Assembly: GCA_003013855.2 (NCBI GenBank)
Contig: PVNU02000998.1
Span: 682,001-746,000 of the forward strand
From: Liriodendron chinense
Lineage: Eukaryota; Streptophyta; Magnoliopsida; Magnoliales; Magnoliaceae
Direction: 5' to 3'
Length of the DNA stretch: 64,000 bases
Within the stretch, counting starts at the first letter, position 1. Each line of letters starts with the position of its first letter. The notes beneath the pieces are model-generated. The model saw only the letters and a program-made list of their open reading frames with translations. It did not search any database and was not told where the DNA came from. The position numbers and the translations under genes are program-made. Positions 11,301 through 21,140 of this stretch are shown here, one piece after another.

Positions 11301-14300
11301 CAATTTTGGGAGGGGCCCCATAGTGCCACATGTGAGTTGTATGAACACAATGAGCAACACTTGATGGGTTACAACTTGACCTATTAAAGGATCGGACCGA
11401 GAAGCAACCCGATTTATCCCTTAGCCAGATCATCTTGTCACGCTCTTCTCATGCTAGAAAAGACAATTGAAGATAGTCAAGAAGCCTCACAAATTCCTCC
11501 GCTTCCTCATCCAGCATGTCTTTTCAACAAGGCCAGGACCAAACTACTCTGTTTCCAATAAAAGATAAGCATTTAGACAACAAGATATTCTTCTCAAGGA
11601 GAGACGAGCAATTCTTGGGAAAACAACTTGAAGAGGAGAGTCACCAGCCCACACGTCCTCCCTAAAATGGATTCTCTTCCCATTCCCAAGACAAAGCCAA
11701 CCACATCTCTGATCTCCTCCTTCTGTGAAGAAATTCCTTTCCACAAACTAGAAGCATTGTAAAGGGAGGCGTCTTTGACCCGCCATTCCCCCTCATGACA
11801 TCTATATTTACCTACAATGACCTCTCTTGTTAGGATGTTGTACGGCCCTCGAATCAGGCTAATCGGCCTGAAATCTTTCAAGCTTTCCACTCCAATGACC
11901 TTCGAGATAATGGCTATGAAAGACACTCCCAGCTACGTTGACGACCAACCCGTCGCGTAGAATTCCAACATGAAGCTCATGCCTTTTAACCACCTCTCAA
12001 AAATACTGATAGGGATCAAGGGCCTTATCCCTTCCTAAAGACTTCATAATCATAGCATCCTTGACTTCATCATTCGAAAATGGCCTCTCAATAGATGCAG
12101 CGTCAATGTCAGAAAGATCACAAACCTCGAGATCATCCACCAAGGGCCCATCCCACTCGTCCGTGAGGAGAAATTTATAAAATTCGACCACCGATACGCA
12201 CACTTGAACTTTCTCCTTGATTCTTCTGCCATCTACAAAAACACTGCCAATCTTATTGAATCTTGCCTGCACATCATCCCCCCCACTACCCCCCCCCCCC
12301 CCCCCCCCCCCCCCCGACTAATGCTTCTGTTTGATCTCTTCCTCCTTAAGATGGCTCAAGTATTCTTGAAATAACCACGCCCTTTGATTCCTTTCTTCCT
12401 CTGATAACTCCAAGTCTTTCGCCTTTATATTGAGGGCACGAATCCCTTTCACTAAATCATCCATCTCCCCCCTCACACCTCCCAAAAAACTCCCTCTTCC
12501 AAGAAATCATTTTTCCTTTAAGAAGCTTTAGCTTTTGAGTTGGCCAAAATCTAGCATAACCCTCAACGGTGAACAAGTTCCACCATTCTTTGATTAGGTC
12601 GGCAAACCCCTCCACCTCTAGCCATGATAGCTCAAACCAAAACGACTTTGACCCCCCAACTCTCTACCTCTGTCTCCAACAAAATGGGACAATGGTCCGA
12701 AATAGATTTTGGCAACACTCTCGAAAAGACCATTGGGAATTTCTCCACCACTTCATTAACAAAATGACAACAAGAATACTCGCCATCCACCATTGGAAGA
12801 TCCACTAGCCTGTGCCCGCCAACCCATGACGAGAACTTCATATTGCGCACAATCTTGCCTCCACCGAACTTCTGAAAAGTAAATCTTGTCACATTGAAAT
12901 CACCTCCTATATACACCAAGGGAAAACAAACCTGTCACATACTGAATCGAGCACCTCCCAAAAGTTCTACCTCCTCGTAGCTTGGTTTGACCCATATATT
13001 ACCGTGAAGCACCACTTGAAGCCAAACACGAGATCCCTAAGAACCACTGACAGTCTGACATCGAAAAGGACCCTACCCACCAAGCCTCCTCCTTGGCCCA
13101 AATATTGGAATCCCAAGCGACCAATATCCCCCCAGCCAACCCAATAGGCTCATCCATGAGAGAGCACTCAAAGCGCTTAATCAATCAATCAAGAGAACAA
13201 TTTCGAAGATTCTCGAGAGGAAGTTCAAGAGAGAGATCGGTTAGAAGGGATTTCTCAAGGTTGAGTTACAAAGCCCTCTCCAAAGTTTGGTCGCCAGAGG
13301 AAGCTAAGGGTAGGACTCGGAGACGGGAGGTGCGGGAAACCATATATCACAACACCCGCGATAAAAGAGTGGTTGTTACGGCTCAAGCATAGAGTAAGCA
13401 GCAAGATGCTCGAAAGCTGACTGAGGGAACATAGCCAACTGGGGTATCATCGTAGGGGTTTGATAGGAAGGAGTGTTGCAGAGAGAGACAAGGATCTATA
13501 ATAATAACATTTATTATTTATAATTTGATGAGCAAAAGCATCCGTATAATATAATACCATGCATGTGGGATCTATAATAATAACATTCACTATTTCATAT
13601 ATAAATTGCATTATCAATTCGCATATACAACCATATTGCATATACTTAGTGTGTGGTACTAGTTATCAATTCGCATATACAACCATATTGCATATACTTA
13701 GTGTGTGGTACTAGTTATCAATTCGCATATACAACCATATTGCATATACTTAGTGTGTGGTACTAGAGTGACACACATGATCCTACCCTAGTATACCATG
13801 TATTGGCCCATTTCCATACCATGTACAGGAGCGACCTGCCGCAGGTAACCTTAGTCACACGCCCCTCCCCTGCAATCGTCAACACTCCAGAATCGATGAA
13901 AGTAAATTAATAGCCTGGCTGCCAAAGGCTGTGGTCTTTTCTTCTAAAACTTGTTCACATCCCCACTTAGTTATAAATTATTCTTTATATCAGCTATCTT
14001 TTTTTACTTTCACAAAACTACACATCCATTTTTTTCTAGAAAGTGTTAGCATAGGTTAACTGGGGCATGATGGTCTAACAATAAACAGTGCAAGTCTAGA
14101 TCAACAACAGCTTTCATTGTTATCCTAGGGATGATTTCCCTAGCAATTGTTACCATGGCTTAATTGGGGCATTATGAGAAGACAATAGCCAGTGCAAGTC
14201 TTGATCAGCAATGACTTTCTTTGTTATCCTAGGTACAATTTCATCAATCCTTTGCACTAACTAAGAAATACCTAAGAGTTTTATCAAACAACCTAAAGAG

Positions 14301-17118
14301 AGCTCAACATGGTATTCCAAAATGGTTACGTAGTGGTAACTGTTATATGTTACGGGGTCGTAATGGCCGTAACAGCCGTTAGGCACCGCGTTGTAATAGT
14401 AACAGCGGTGGCTGTTACAACCGTCATTATTGTTATGGAATACCTTGGAGCTCAAACAGCAACTTCTAGTCCAATAGAAGTGCACACTCTTCATTCTTAA
14501 GAGTCAAAATTCCATGCATAAAAAGGCACAAGTTTCATGATTTCTCTAAAGAAAAACGCTTGCCATCTGCTAAAATGTAGGATATTTACCGGAGACGTGA
14601 TCATAAATCACAAATACAGTGTCCTCATACATCCTGTGTCAAAGCTAATTCCCTATCCCTAAAGGTTATATCACAAGATTGTCGTGTTTAAATACATTTG
14701 GTTGTTGAAATCAACTATAATGCGACATCCCATTGATAAAGATATTCAACTTTCAATATTGATGGCCACATTTGCATCACAAACATAGTAATATAAGGAT
14801 TGACAATAATATCCCAGCTATTCAGATATTTAGTTCTCAATTGAATACATAATATAAAGAAATACTTGACATCAGAGCAGGTCATTTGCACCTTTGGCAA
14901 GCTCTCAAAATAGACATCTGGGATCTCCATCTCAGCCAGCACGCTGCTATTGATAGCCATGGCAGCTTTAAGGATCTGATTCGCACAGTCCCTGCATTGC
15001 TGCAATCTCTTCCTTGCATCTTCCGACAGCCCATTTGGCGGCACTCTTGGGCATGGAAGCCACCACTTCTCTTCTTGTCTGATAGAGGGCCTCCCGGATG
15101 AAGACGAGGAAGGATAAGGGCTGAGATCGTCGGCATCTGCCACAATTATACCTCGATCAACGTACCGGAATTCTGTGTCCTGGAAGGTGTCAAGCATGCC
15201 AATGAGCATGGCATCGAGCTTCTTTAGGGCGGGAAGGTTTACATAAAGGTCCGACCGGGGACGTGTCACCATGACTTCAAAGGTCCCGCCACCAGGGAAG
15301 TCTTGCAAGGAAGGTATTAGCTCGACAATGGAATCGCTTACGCATAAGAGCCACTCCATCTCACGACGCCACATCGTCTTCTTCTGGGGTGCCAATGGCT
15401 CCAGTCTCCATAGCTCCCCAAATACAGTAGCTGCCCATTTTTCCAAAACAAAAATAAGATAATTGCAAATAAAAAGAAAAAGAAATTAAAAAGATTAAAG
15501 AACAAAGAAGTCTTAGGCAAATTGCATGAGGGTTGAGGAGGAATTGAAGAGGTAATTCACACAATACAGATTTTGGCCACTCATCAGATCAGGTGGAGAA
15601 CACAAAAATGCCATGGCCCCAGAAATCAAGTCCCAGTTATCAGGTGGGCCATGTTTGTATGGGAAAGATGGATGGTTAAAATAATGTGGCCAACCATCTA
15701 TATCCAGCATAATGTGTGGCCCACCTGACAAGCGAACTTGCCTGATTTTCGCACCAAGTCACATTCACATTGGCAGTTCCTTCAATCCTCTTCTCCCCAG
15801 AACTCATCAGCATTTCTCAAAGAATATATACCGGAGAGATTCGTAATGGCAGTTCGAGATAGCGAGGGCAGTGCAGACTCCCTTCCCACCACCGGACATG
15901 TCTTCGCCCAGCAGAAGCTTGGCGAATCTTTCCTTCATCATCTCAACTTCTGCAATGACCATAAAACAATAAATAATAAATAAATAAATGCTACTCACTA
16001 ACGTAAGCCACAGCGATCACCACCAAACAAGAACCGAGCGATCAATCCATACGGTTTGATTTGCCCTGGATTTAATACTAGGAAGCTCAACAGAAGGAGA
16101 AATTTCACTGAAAAGGGAAAAAATAAAACAAGCAGAAAGGCAAGTTGCTAAAGTGCGCCGGTGGAGATAGAGAGCCGCCAAGCAAGAAATAGCTCATCTA
16201 CAGCGTCGGACAGACCAACAGAACGGGGGCCTACCAGCGCATCTTAGACCCGGCCCGCAATCCCGTGCTAAAATACACATGAAGAAGAAACGCCTGCAAA
16301 GTTTTACGGCCAAAAGGCAAAAACACGAGAAATGGAGCTAATATGCGCCGGAGAAGACCGTTCAGAGTAAACACTGCTTGACTCAACGCCGGAAATCAAG
16401 CCAACGCGTCTTAGACGCTACCCCTAGTTACGCGCTAAAATGCGCACCGGAAGAAGAAACCCCTGCAAACTCCGCGGCCGAAGGGTACAAACACGAGAAA
16501 TGGAGCCATTTGCTAAAATGCGCCGATGGAAACCGTTGCCAGTCAACACCGCTTGACTCAACGCCGGAAATCAATCCAGCGCATCTTACACCTTGCCCCT
16601 AATTCCGCGCTAAAATACGCACCGGAAGAAGAAACCGCCGCAAACTCCGCGGCCAAAGGGCACAGACCCGATAAAATGGAGCCATTTGCTAAAATGCGCC
16701 GTGGGACACCGTAGCCAGTCAACAGTTCTTGACTCAACGCCGGAAATCAAGCCTACCGGCGCAATTTAGATCTCCCTCCTAATATGAGGCTAAATTGCCC
16801 AGCTGGAGAAGAGAAATAATAATAATAACACGAACCTGATAAATCGGCCTCCCGTTTCTCCGCCTCTCTTTCCCACACTACCACATCCCTCCCACCGACA
16901 GCTGTCAGCGGCGCCCGCGCCCGGAAACCGGAGCCACCGGTGACCGTACGGACGGGCAGTAGGAAGGAAGAAGGGGAGCTGGAGGTAGCATCCGCGTCGT
17001 ATCGGCGACCAGAGAAGCTACTGCAACTCTCCGACTCGCTCACATCGGCACTCAAGCTGTAGCTCCCGAACCGCTCGCTCTGCTGGTCCAACGCCTCGTC
17101 GGAAGATGCACCGTCCAT
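4908..17118 (-). CDS. ROPGEF: RopGEF (PRONE domain), five coding exons
   Basis: RopGEFs catalyse GDP release from plant Rop/RAC GTPases at the plasma membrane, often downstream of receptor-like kinases, to steer polar growth. Coding exons on the minus strand are 16836-17118, 15832-15949, 14892-15430, 5754-6104 and 4908-5318. All introns have GT-AG ends. Joined they give about 566 codons, close to the usual 500-600. The PRONE domain runs from about residue 95 ([20 protein letters not shown]) to about 466 ([17 protein letters not shown]). The N- and C-terminal tails are variable, and the C-terminus ends APERD. The first in-frame ATG (17116-17118) follows an in-frame TAG. One extra nucleotide in exon 2 (15851/15852) breaks the frame within the otherwise conserved AISNAITNLS stretch. 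Intron 3 is about 8.8 kb and full of transposons. The family assignment is firm. Which paralogue it is, and whether it is functional, cannot be told from this sequence. Confidence 0.9.
5754..6104 (-). CDS. ROPGEF: RopGEF exon 4 (PRONE core)
   Basis: Starts after a TTTCTGCAG acceptor with [20 protein letters not shown] and encodes 117 codons. Further landmarks are [34 protein letters not shown] and [15 protein letters not shown]. The donor is aag/GTTTAC (intron starts 5753). It has no lesions. The exon lies about 8.8 kb from exon 3 but continues the same domain without loss of residues. Confidence 0.9.
6105..8499 (-). other. Intron 3 of RopGEF, 3' part without named elements
   Basis: AT-rich intronic sequence with no coding content. 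A direct repeat of about 105 bp spacing lies at 6985-7145 (shared tgttgtaactttctgggttt). A poly-T run is at 7410-7431 and a short GA run at 7452-7466. Short ORFs here do not resemble known proteins. Confidence 0.6.
8510..9830 (+). pseudogene. RTE-type LINE remnant (endonuclease-RT)
   Basis: Plus-strand frames give diverged pieces of a plant RTE-type non-LTR retrotransposon in the right order: [14 protein letters not shown] (about 8540), [21 protein letters not shown] (8826), [13 protein letters not shown] (about 8997), then after a SINE insertion VKEEINERW (about 9290), and finally [14 protein letters not shown] with a degraded GRS motif (about 9745-9810), matching the RT region. Many stops and frameshifts separate them and the catalytic YADD region is missing. 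The remnant is antisense to the RopGEF transcript. The call rests on motif order and not on any intact domain. Confidence 0.65.
9066..9229 (+). mobile_element. tRNA-derived SINE nested in RTE remnant
   Basis: Contains a pol III A-box-like sequence (cagctcattagg, 9072-9083) and a B-box-like sequence (gggtccgatcc, 9121-9131) about 40 bp apart, and ends in (gaa)n and an A-rich tail. It is flanked by near-identical 10-bp copies, gaagtttagc at 9056-9065 and gaagtgtagc at 9230-9239, read as a target duplication. It interrupts the RTE coding remnant, so it is younger than that LINE. Confidence 0.7.
9831..10807 (-). other. Intron 3 spacer between LINE remnants
   Basis: AT-rich intronic DNA with no coding similarity that I recognise. 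A short direct repeat with the shared text atttcctccaa is present near 9895 and 9980. Confidence 0.5.
10808..13400 (-). pseudogene. L1-type LINE remnant in RopGEF intron 3
   Basis: Minus-strand fragments follow LINE ORF2 order. First comes the endonuclease end: [16 protein letters not shown] near 13140, GGDFNVTRF near 12900, SDHCPIL near 12690. Then comes a pre-RT helix ([11 protein letters not shown] near 12390), an early RT piece (KDFRPISLI near 11880), and a zinc-binding C-terminal region ([17 protein letters not shown] near 11200). The RT catalytic core between about 11870 and 11800 is deleted. A poly-C run (12291-12315) marks another break. The 3' end has AATAAAATT and a poly-A tail (10808-10818, T on the plus strand). 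It lies in the same orientation as RopGEF and is clearly inactive. The 5' limit is approximate. Confidence 0.8.
13611..13766. repeat. 52-bp repeat, three tandem copies
   Basis: Units start at 13611, 13663 and 13715 with ttatcaattcgcatatacaa and are nearly identical. They lie inside RopGEF intron 3. Identity this high suggests a recent duplication. Confidence 0.85.
14300..14455. mobile_element. hAT-like MITE with 8-bp target duplication
   Basis: A 140-bp element at 14308-14447 has terminal inverted repeats catggtattcca and (reverse complement) caaggtattcca. It is flanked by identical 8-bp copies of gagctcaa (14300-14307 and 14448-14455). The interior is rich in gtaac/gttac and can fold on itself. 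The 8-bp duplication and CA-start termini fit the hAT superfamily. It lies in RopGEF intron 3, about 440 bp from the exon 3 donor. Confidence 0.75.
14892..15430 (-). CDS. ROPGEF: RopGEF exon 3 (PRONE core)
   Basis: Starts after a GGGCAG acceptor and encodes 179 codons. Conserved PRONE landmarks run in order: [15 protein letters not shown], then [14 protein letters not shown], then [17 protein letters not shown], then [11 protein letters not shown], then [20 protein letters not shown], and [13 protein letters not shown] at the end. The donor is aag/GTGCAA (intron starts 14891). A serine-rich loop ([13 protein letters not shown]) sits mid-exon, a variable position in the family. There are no stops inside. 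Confidence 0.9.
15832..15949 (-). CDS. ROPGEF: RopGEF exon 2, with apparent +1 frameshift
   Basis: Begins after a TTGCAG acceptor and encodes [20 protein letters not shown] and then [13 protein letters not shown]. The next bases give conserved AITNLS only if one nucleotide at 15851/15852 is ignored. Read literally, the frame goes to [14 protein letters not shown] and stops in the intron. The donor is tccg/GTATAT (intron starts 15831). Exon phases match exon 3 only when the extra base is removed. It may be a real lesion, a rare allele or an assembly error. Confidence 0.8.
16146..16800. repeat. GC-rich ~176-bp tandem array in RopGEF intron 1
   Basis: About four head-to-tail units, each opening with tgctaaaatgcgccg. 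The best-spaced starts are 16511 and 16687 (176 bp apart), with earlier starts near 16337 and 16147. Each unit also contains cttgactcaacgccggaaat and a GC-rich block with ctccgcggcc. The last unit ends close to the exon 1 donor. The open frames across it are by-products of the repeat. Confidence 0.75.
16836..17118 (-). CDS. ROPGEF: RopGEF exon 1
   Basis: Encodes residues 1-94 plus one base, starting [20 protein letters not shown]. It is serine-rich and low in conservation, as expected for the N-terminal tail of the family. It ends at a tca-g/GTTCGT donor (intron starts 16835). An upstream in-frame TAG leaves the ATG at 17116-17118 as the only reasonable start. The final part ([16 protein letters not shown]) leads into the PRONE domain. 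Confidence 0.85.
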
Positions 17119-17450
17119 CGCATACAGAGGAGAAGAAGAAGAAGAATGCAATGACAACGAGAATGCAGTGATCTAAGGATCTCGTCCGTCCATTTCTGAT
17201 CTGGTTGCGGTCGTTCTCATGGCCGTCTGAGATCTACAGCTACCATTTCTACAGAAACAGATGCTTGAAGAAGGGAAAAGCTCCCCCCCTCTCTCTCTCC
17301 GCAGGACAAGAAAAGAAAAAGGAGGAGAGGGAGTTTGCACATCGTCTTTTCCGTAACGGCAGTCTTACTGCACCCGACACGGCTTTTTTCTCTCCAATCC
17401 TGTCCGCTACCCCACCTCCACGTCGGATTGATTTCCCTCCGGTGAGGGCG
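17119..17450 (-). promoter_or_regulatory. RopGEF 5' leader and proximal promoter
   Basis: On the minus strand this is the DNA just upstream of the RopGEF ATG. It contains a GA-rich run (plus-strand ctctctctctcc near 17290), typical of plant 5' leaders, and an in-frame TAG before the ATG. I cannot place a TATA box with confidence. A palindromic-core element begins 333 bp upstream of the ATG. Confidence 0.5.
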
Positions 17451-17931
17451 CGGCTGTTACCCGGGTTACAGCTTAGTGGGTGTTACCCCTACCGTGGGGC
17501 CCACCTTGATGATCTATTGTATATCCACACCGTCCATCCTTTTTTACAGATTATTTTAAGACGGGGTTCCAAAAATTAAGCATATCTAAATCTTAGGTGG
17601 ACCATAACACAATAAACAGTGGTGATTGAAAGAGCCTGTTTTCCATCCAACCCATTGATAATGTCAAAAAGATGTGGACGAAGGAAAAATACAAATATCA
17701 GCTTGATCCAAAACTTTTGTGGCCCATAAAAAGTTTTTAATAGTTATTCATCACTGTTTCCATTAGTATGGTTTACCTGAGATTTGGATCTTCTTGATGT
17801 TTGGAATCACGTCCTAAAATGGTACAGTAAAACAGATGGACGGTGTGTATATACAAAAATTACATCAAGGTGGGCCCCACACGGTTAAGGTAACGCCCAC
17901 TAAGCTTGTTACCCGGGTAACAGTTAATTCG
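17451..17931. repeat. Palindromic-core element, TTACC-ended family
   Basis: The left end (gctgttacccgggttacagc) and right end (gttacccgggtaacagttaa) are inverted copies, and the match continues through about 60 bp (cttagtgggtgttacc, then the GGGGCCCACC box). The interior is the shared core seen elsewhere in the window: a left half read to about 17690 and its reverse complement after it. It has no coding capacity. Related copies are at 23834-24345 and 25494-26018. It lies just upstream of RopGEF. Confidence 0.75.
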
Positions 17932-17939
17932 CTCCCCTC

Positions 17940-18490
17940 CGGTGGAATGGAACGGGAATTCTCTACAACACGCTGTGGGGCCCACAAGTTGTATGTGATC
18001 CATTCCGTCCATAAGGTTCGATCCTCGATTCCGAAGCAAATCATCATATTCAAATTTGAGGTGGACCACACTATAGGGAAAAATGAGGATGGAATGCAAG
18101 CCATAGGTTTGTGTGTAGGCCCACCATGGAAAATATGTTTCATCAAACCCGTTAACTAAGCTTAAATCACCATGATGAAGTGAAGGGACAAACATCAGCC
18201 TCATCTACATGAACGTAGAGGTTCCAAGAGAAAATTAAATACGTGGGGCCCACCTACATGTCGGTGAGAAATCCACTCAATCCATCAATTTCTCCGGCTC
18301 ATGTTAGGGCATGATCCCAAAAATTAACAAAATCCAAAACCCAAGTGGACCACACAGTGGGATGGAACGCCCACCGTCAAAACCATTATTGGGGATACAG
18401 AAGTTTTGGATCAGCTTATCCCAGTTAGAATGAGCTTATGAACGGCTTGGATGGAATACAAACATCATGTTGGCCGGCGAGTGTTTCAAC
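17940..18490. repeat. Two partial palindromic-core copies
   Basis: GTGGGGCCCAC boxes near 17975 and 18243 each lead into core text (atccattccgtccat; gagaaatccactcaatccat), followed by gaggtggaccacac / aagtggaccacac and gttttggatcag. Ends are lost, so the family cannot be assigned. 18491-18849 holds no gene or repeat I can name. Confidence 0.6.
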
Positions 18491-18849
18491 CATGTAAGTT
18501 TTAAATCTGAGTCATTTTTTCACAGACAGTGGTTGGGCCCACGTAGCTTTCGACCGCAGGAAGTTGGCGCTGGCGTGGTTCGCGGGCAACTCGCGTGCGA
18601 AAGAGGCCAAGATGGCGGTTATGCATTGGTATTTTAATTGATGAAATGACGAATTTACCCTCTTTCTGGTTCTGACATTGCGGTCCTGTGAAGTTTTTAT
18701 CTTGTGCCTGTACTTTTTCTTGTATTTTTTTATTAGGCGTAGGAAACTGTGGCAATGTGACAGTTCATCATCACATTCAGAATGGTGGTGAATCGTCCAC
18801 CGTGCATGTAGCTGGTGAGGCTGTGAACTGGCGGTACCAGCCCATAAGG

Positions 18850-19234
18850 ACGCTGATTTCTTTTGCACGAAGTTCCTGCCTTGGGAACCTAGGCGGGGCA
18901 CCTGATGTTTGTGAGATATCCACTACGTCGATCGGTTTTGTGAACTCATTTTAGGACGTCAATCCTTTGCCTGATTCAAACCTTTTGTCGGTTTTGTGAA
19001 CTCATTTTAGGACGTCAATCCTTTGCCTGATTCAAACCTTTTGTCGCCCCATGAATATTTCAACTGTAGACATTTAATCTTTATATTCTAGGCCCACTCA
19101 AGTCTTGGATGGCTCTTTTTTAGTCTCATGCCCTTAAATGACATCATAAAACAGATGGCTAGGGTAGATTTCTCACAAACATTGCAGTCGACTCCACTTA
19201 GATTCCCAGCAGGAGGCTTTAGCAGGAAATCCGG
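18850..19234. repeat. Palindromic-core element, GAAGTTCCTGC-ended family
   Basis: The left end (gaagttcctgccttgggaac, then ctaggcgggg) is mirrored at the right end (cttagattcccagcaggagg). The interior has the core phrases tttgtgagatatccac and tcacaaacattgcag in inverted positions. It carries an internal 56-bp tandem duplication. Relatives are at 24890-25390 and 44658-45146. Confidence 0.6.
18932..19046. repeat. 56-bp perfect tandem duplication
   Basis: 18932-18987 is repeated at 18988-19043 and followed by the first bases of a third unit. It starts tcggttttgtgaactcattt. I see no differences between the copies, so it looks recent. Confidence 0.85.
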
Positions 19235-19255
19235 CTCCAGCACGTAAGTAAAAGG

Positions 19256-19563
19256 ATGCAGATTTCCTGGAACCTCTCAGAGTGATGTTTTTGATAAATT
19301 AATCATGTTCAACCGTTTTGGAGATCATTTTAAGACATGATGCCCAGTTGAGTTTTAGATCCGGTTCATTTCTTGTCTCATGTCTTAAAATGATCTCTCA
19401 AAATGGATAGATGAGATGGATTTATCAAAAACATTAATGTGGCAAGGCTTTTGCAAGTTATTTCTTGTCTCATGTCTTAAAATGATCTCTCAAAATGGAT
19501 GGATGAGATGGATTTATCAAAAACATTAATGTGGCAAGGCTTTTGCAGGAAATCCATGTCCTA
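19256..19563. repeat. Palindromic-core remnant with 92-bp duplication
   Basis: Core phrases (gatcattttaagacatgatg, then tcatgtcttaaaatgatctc) face each other as inverted halves. A 92-bp unit at 19369-19460 is repeated at 19461-19552 with two or three differences. The outer ends (gatttcctggaacc, ttttgcaggaaatcc) fit the GAAGTTCCTGC-ended family. Confidence 0.6.
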
Positions 19564-20372
19564 GGTAAAACCCGGGCGGTGTGAGGCCAGCCCTATGATG
19601 ATTATGCTTGGTCCGGATTAGAGTATGCACATTTCAGAGTACGTGCAAGATCTAGGCTATTCGTTAGCTGGGCTCAATAATTTCTGATATTGATAAAAAT
19701 GCCCTTGAAACCTTGAATGGGTTGGGTTGGAGCCAGGCTGACAGGTTCTTATAAACAGCATGAGCTCGGCCTGATTCATAAACGAGCTACCAAAAGCGGG
19801 CCAAGTCCAGAAGTCCGATAGGCTAGCCCGGACGATTAACAACCTATGATCTTAACCGTATGATTCAACTGATGAATTTGGACGGTTAACCTTCTTCTTT
19901 GTTACTATTAATTTGAGGGTCGATATTTAGATGGTTAGGAAAGTACTCCAGTCGAATTTTATTCTCCAAGTGGTCCATCAATGGTGGGGCCCGCTATTTT
20001 GATTGTCTCCATTGAGTTACATACACGCCAAGTGAACGGTGATTGACTCAGCAGCCCTTAAAATGGTGGCAAACTATCACGCTCTAATTTGTTTTAATAT
20101 CTGTCTGGTCAAATAAGATACGGTATTTAGCACAAAAATTATAGGGTGTATCAGAATTACAGTGCCCATCCTCACCATTCGACTCGTTGTACAAAAGAAA
20201 CAGGGTTGAAGTGATCGCAGCCGTTTGATCATTCTTTTCATTGTGGATCAACAATCGTCCAAAATCAAAACAATTGATGGTCCAAATCATTTGACTTTAC
20301 TAGGATGACCGATTGTTTTTACACATCTTTATTTGCAGAAAGATGATTAGTAAGATTACGTAGTTCTACTAG
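19564..20372. other. Non-coding spacer
   Basis: No coding region or clear repeat. A weak GTGGGGCCCGC box near 19985 may be a last trace of a palindromic-core element. Confidence 0.5.
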
Positions 20373-21140
20373 TTAGTGTTGTACACAAGTTGAGTAAGCC
20401 CGAGAAACTTGCTCGACCTGCTTTGAAAAGCTCCACTCAACTTGGATTAGAAGTGGGTTTGGACTCACTCGAGTCAAATTTTGGGTGCTCGAATAAATTC
20501 GAGTTGAGCATCGAGGAAGGCCACGCTCGACTAAGCTCAACTCAACAAGTGGCTTGAAATCAACTTGCTTCGGCTTATATACCATTAGCTCTACTTACAT
20601 AAATAAATAAAAAATAAAAAAAAAAACCTAAATCTAGTTCTTAAGTCCTAACTTGCCTTACTTGAGCGCCCTCTCTCCCTAACCCTAACCTTCTCCATCT
20701 CTCTATGTGCTCACCCACTTGGCCCTACCAGCCCAACCCCATGGCCCCACTCCCAACCACCTTGTCTCTGTCAACTCGTCTACCCCACCACCCCCTCTCT
20801 CTCATACTCACTTTATCCACCGACCTGCCCTGTCTTTCTACTCCACCGTCACCCTACTTTGCCCATTTGCTCACTACGCAGCTTGCCTTACCAGCTGTTG
20901 ACTTACACTGCTCACCCGCTATCCGATAAGATCATTTTCCCTCTTCCAATGTAGTATTAAAGTTAGAAGAAAAACTCAAACTTAACTTGAAAAATCGAAA
21001 TTGAAATAGAACTTGACTCAAAACAAATACTTGAGCTGGATCCAAAGTTCGAACTAGGCTCGAATTTGTTCTGTCAACTAATCGAGCAAAGCCAAGCTTG
21101 ACTCGACCAACAAGCAGGGCAAGCTCAACTAGACAGTCTG
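20373..21140. repeat. GCTCGA-rich element, possible hAT-type
   Basis: The left part (20373-20580) is rich in ctcgacc, gctcaactcaac and ttgagtaagc. The right part (20935-21140) carries similar words in the opposite sense (gcttgactcgacc, gagcaaagccaagc). Between them is a C-rich low-complexity block (20700-20930). This resembles widespread plant elements rich in gagctcgag words. Ends and target site are not defined. Similar words occur at 43745-43895. Confidence 0.35.

Noticed and set aside
13093..13392. 99-codon plus-strand frame
   Set aside because: Antisense shadow of the LINE endonuclease region.
16378..16714. Two plus-strand open frames with similar proteins
   Set aside because: They are the two units of the ~176-bp intron array read in frame; repeat by-products.
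17205..17579. 124-codon plus-strand frame upstream of RopGEF
   Set aside because: Runs across the RopGEF leader into a palindromic-core element; no domain.
17836..18204. Overlapping frames of about 100 codons on both strands
   Set aside because: Fall in palindromic-core repeats; open on both strands because of the inverted structure.
18512..18901. 129-codon minus-strand frame
   Set aside because: Low-complexity basic protein with no recognised similarity; it ends inside a palindromic-core element.
20668..20692. Telomere-like ccctaaccctaacc
   Set aside because: Only two units and not the plant heptamer; chance in C-rich DNA.
20705..20929. Proline/leucine-rich plus-strand frames
   Set aside because: C-rich low-complexity DNA; two overlapping frames open at once, no conserved features.
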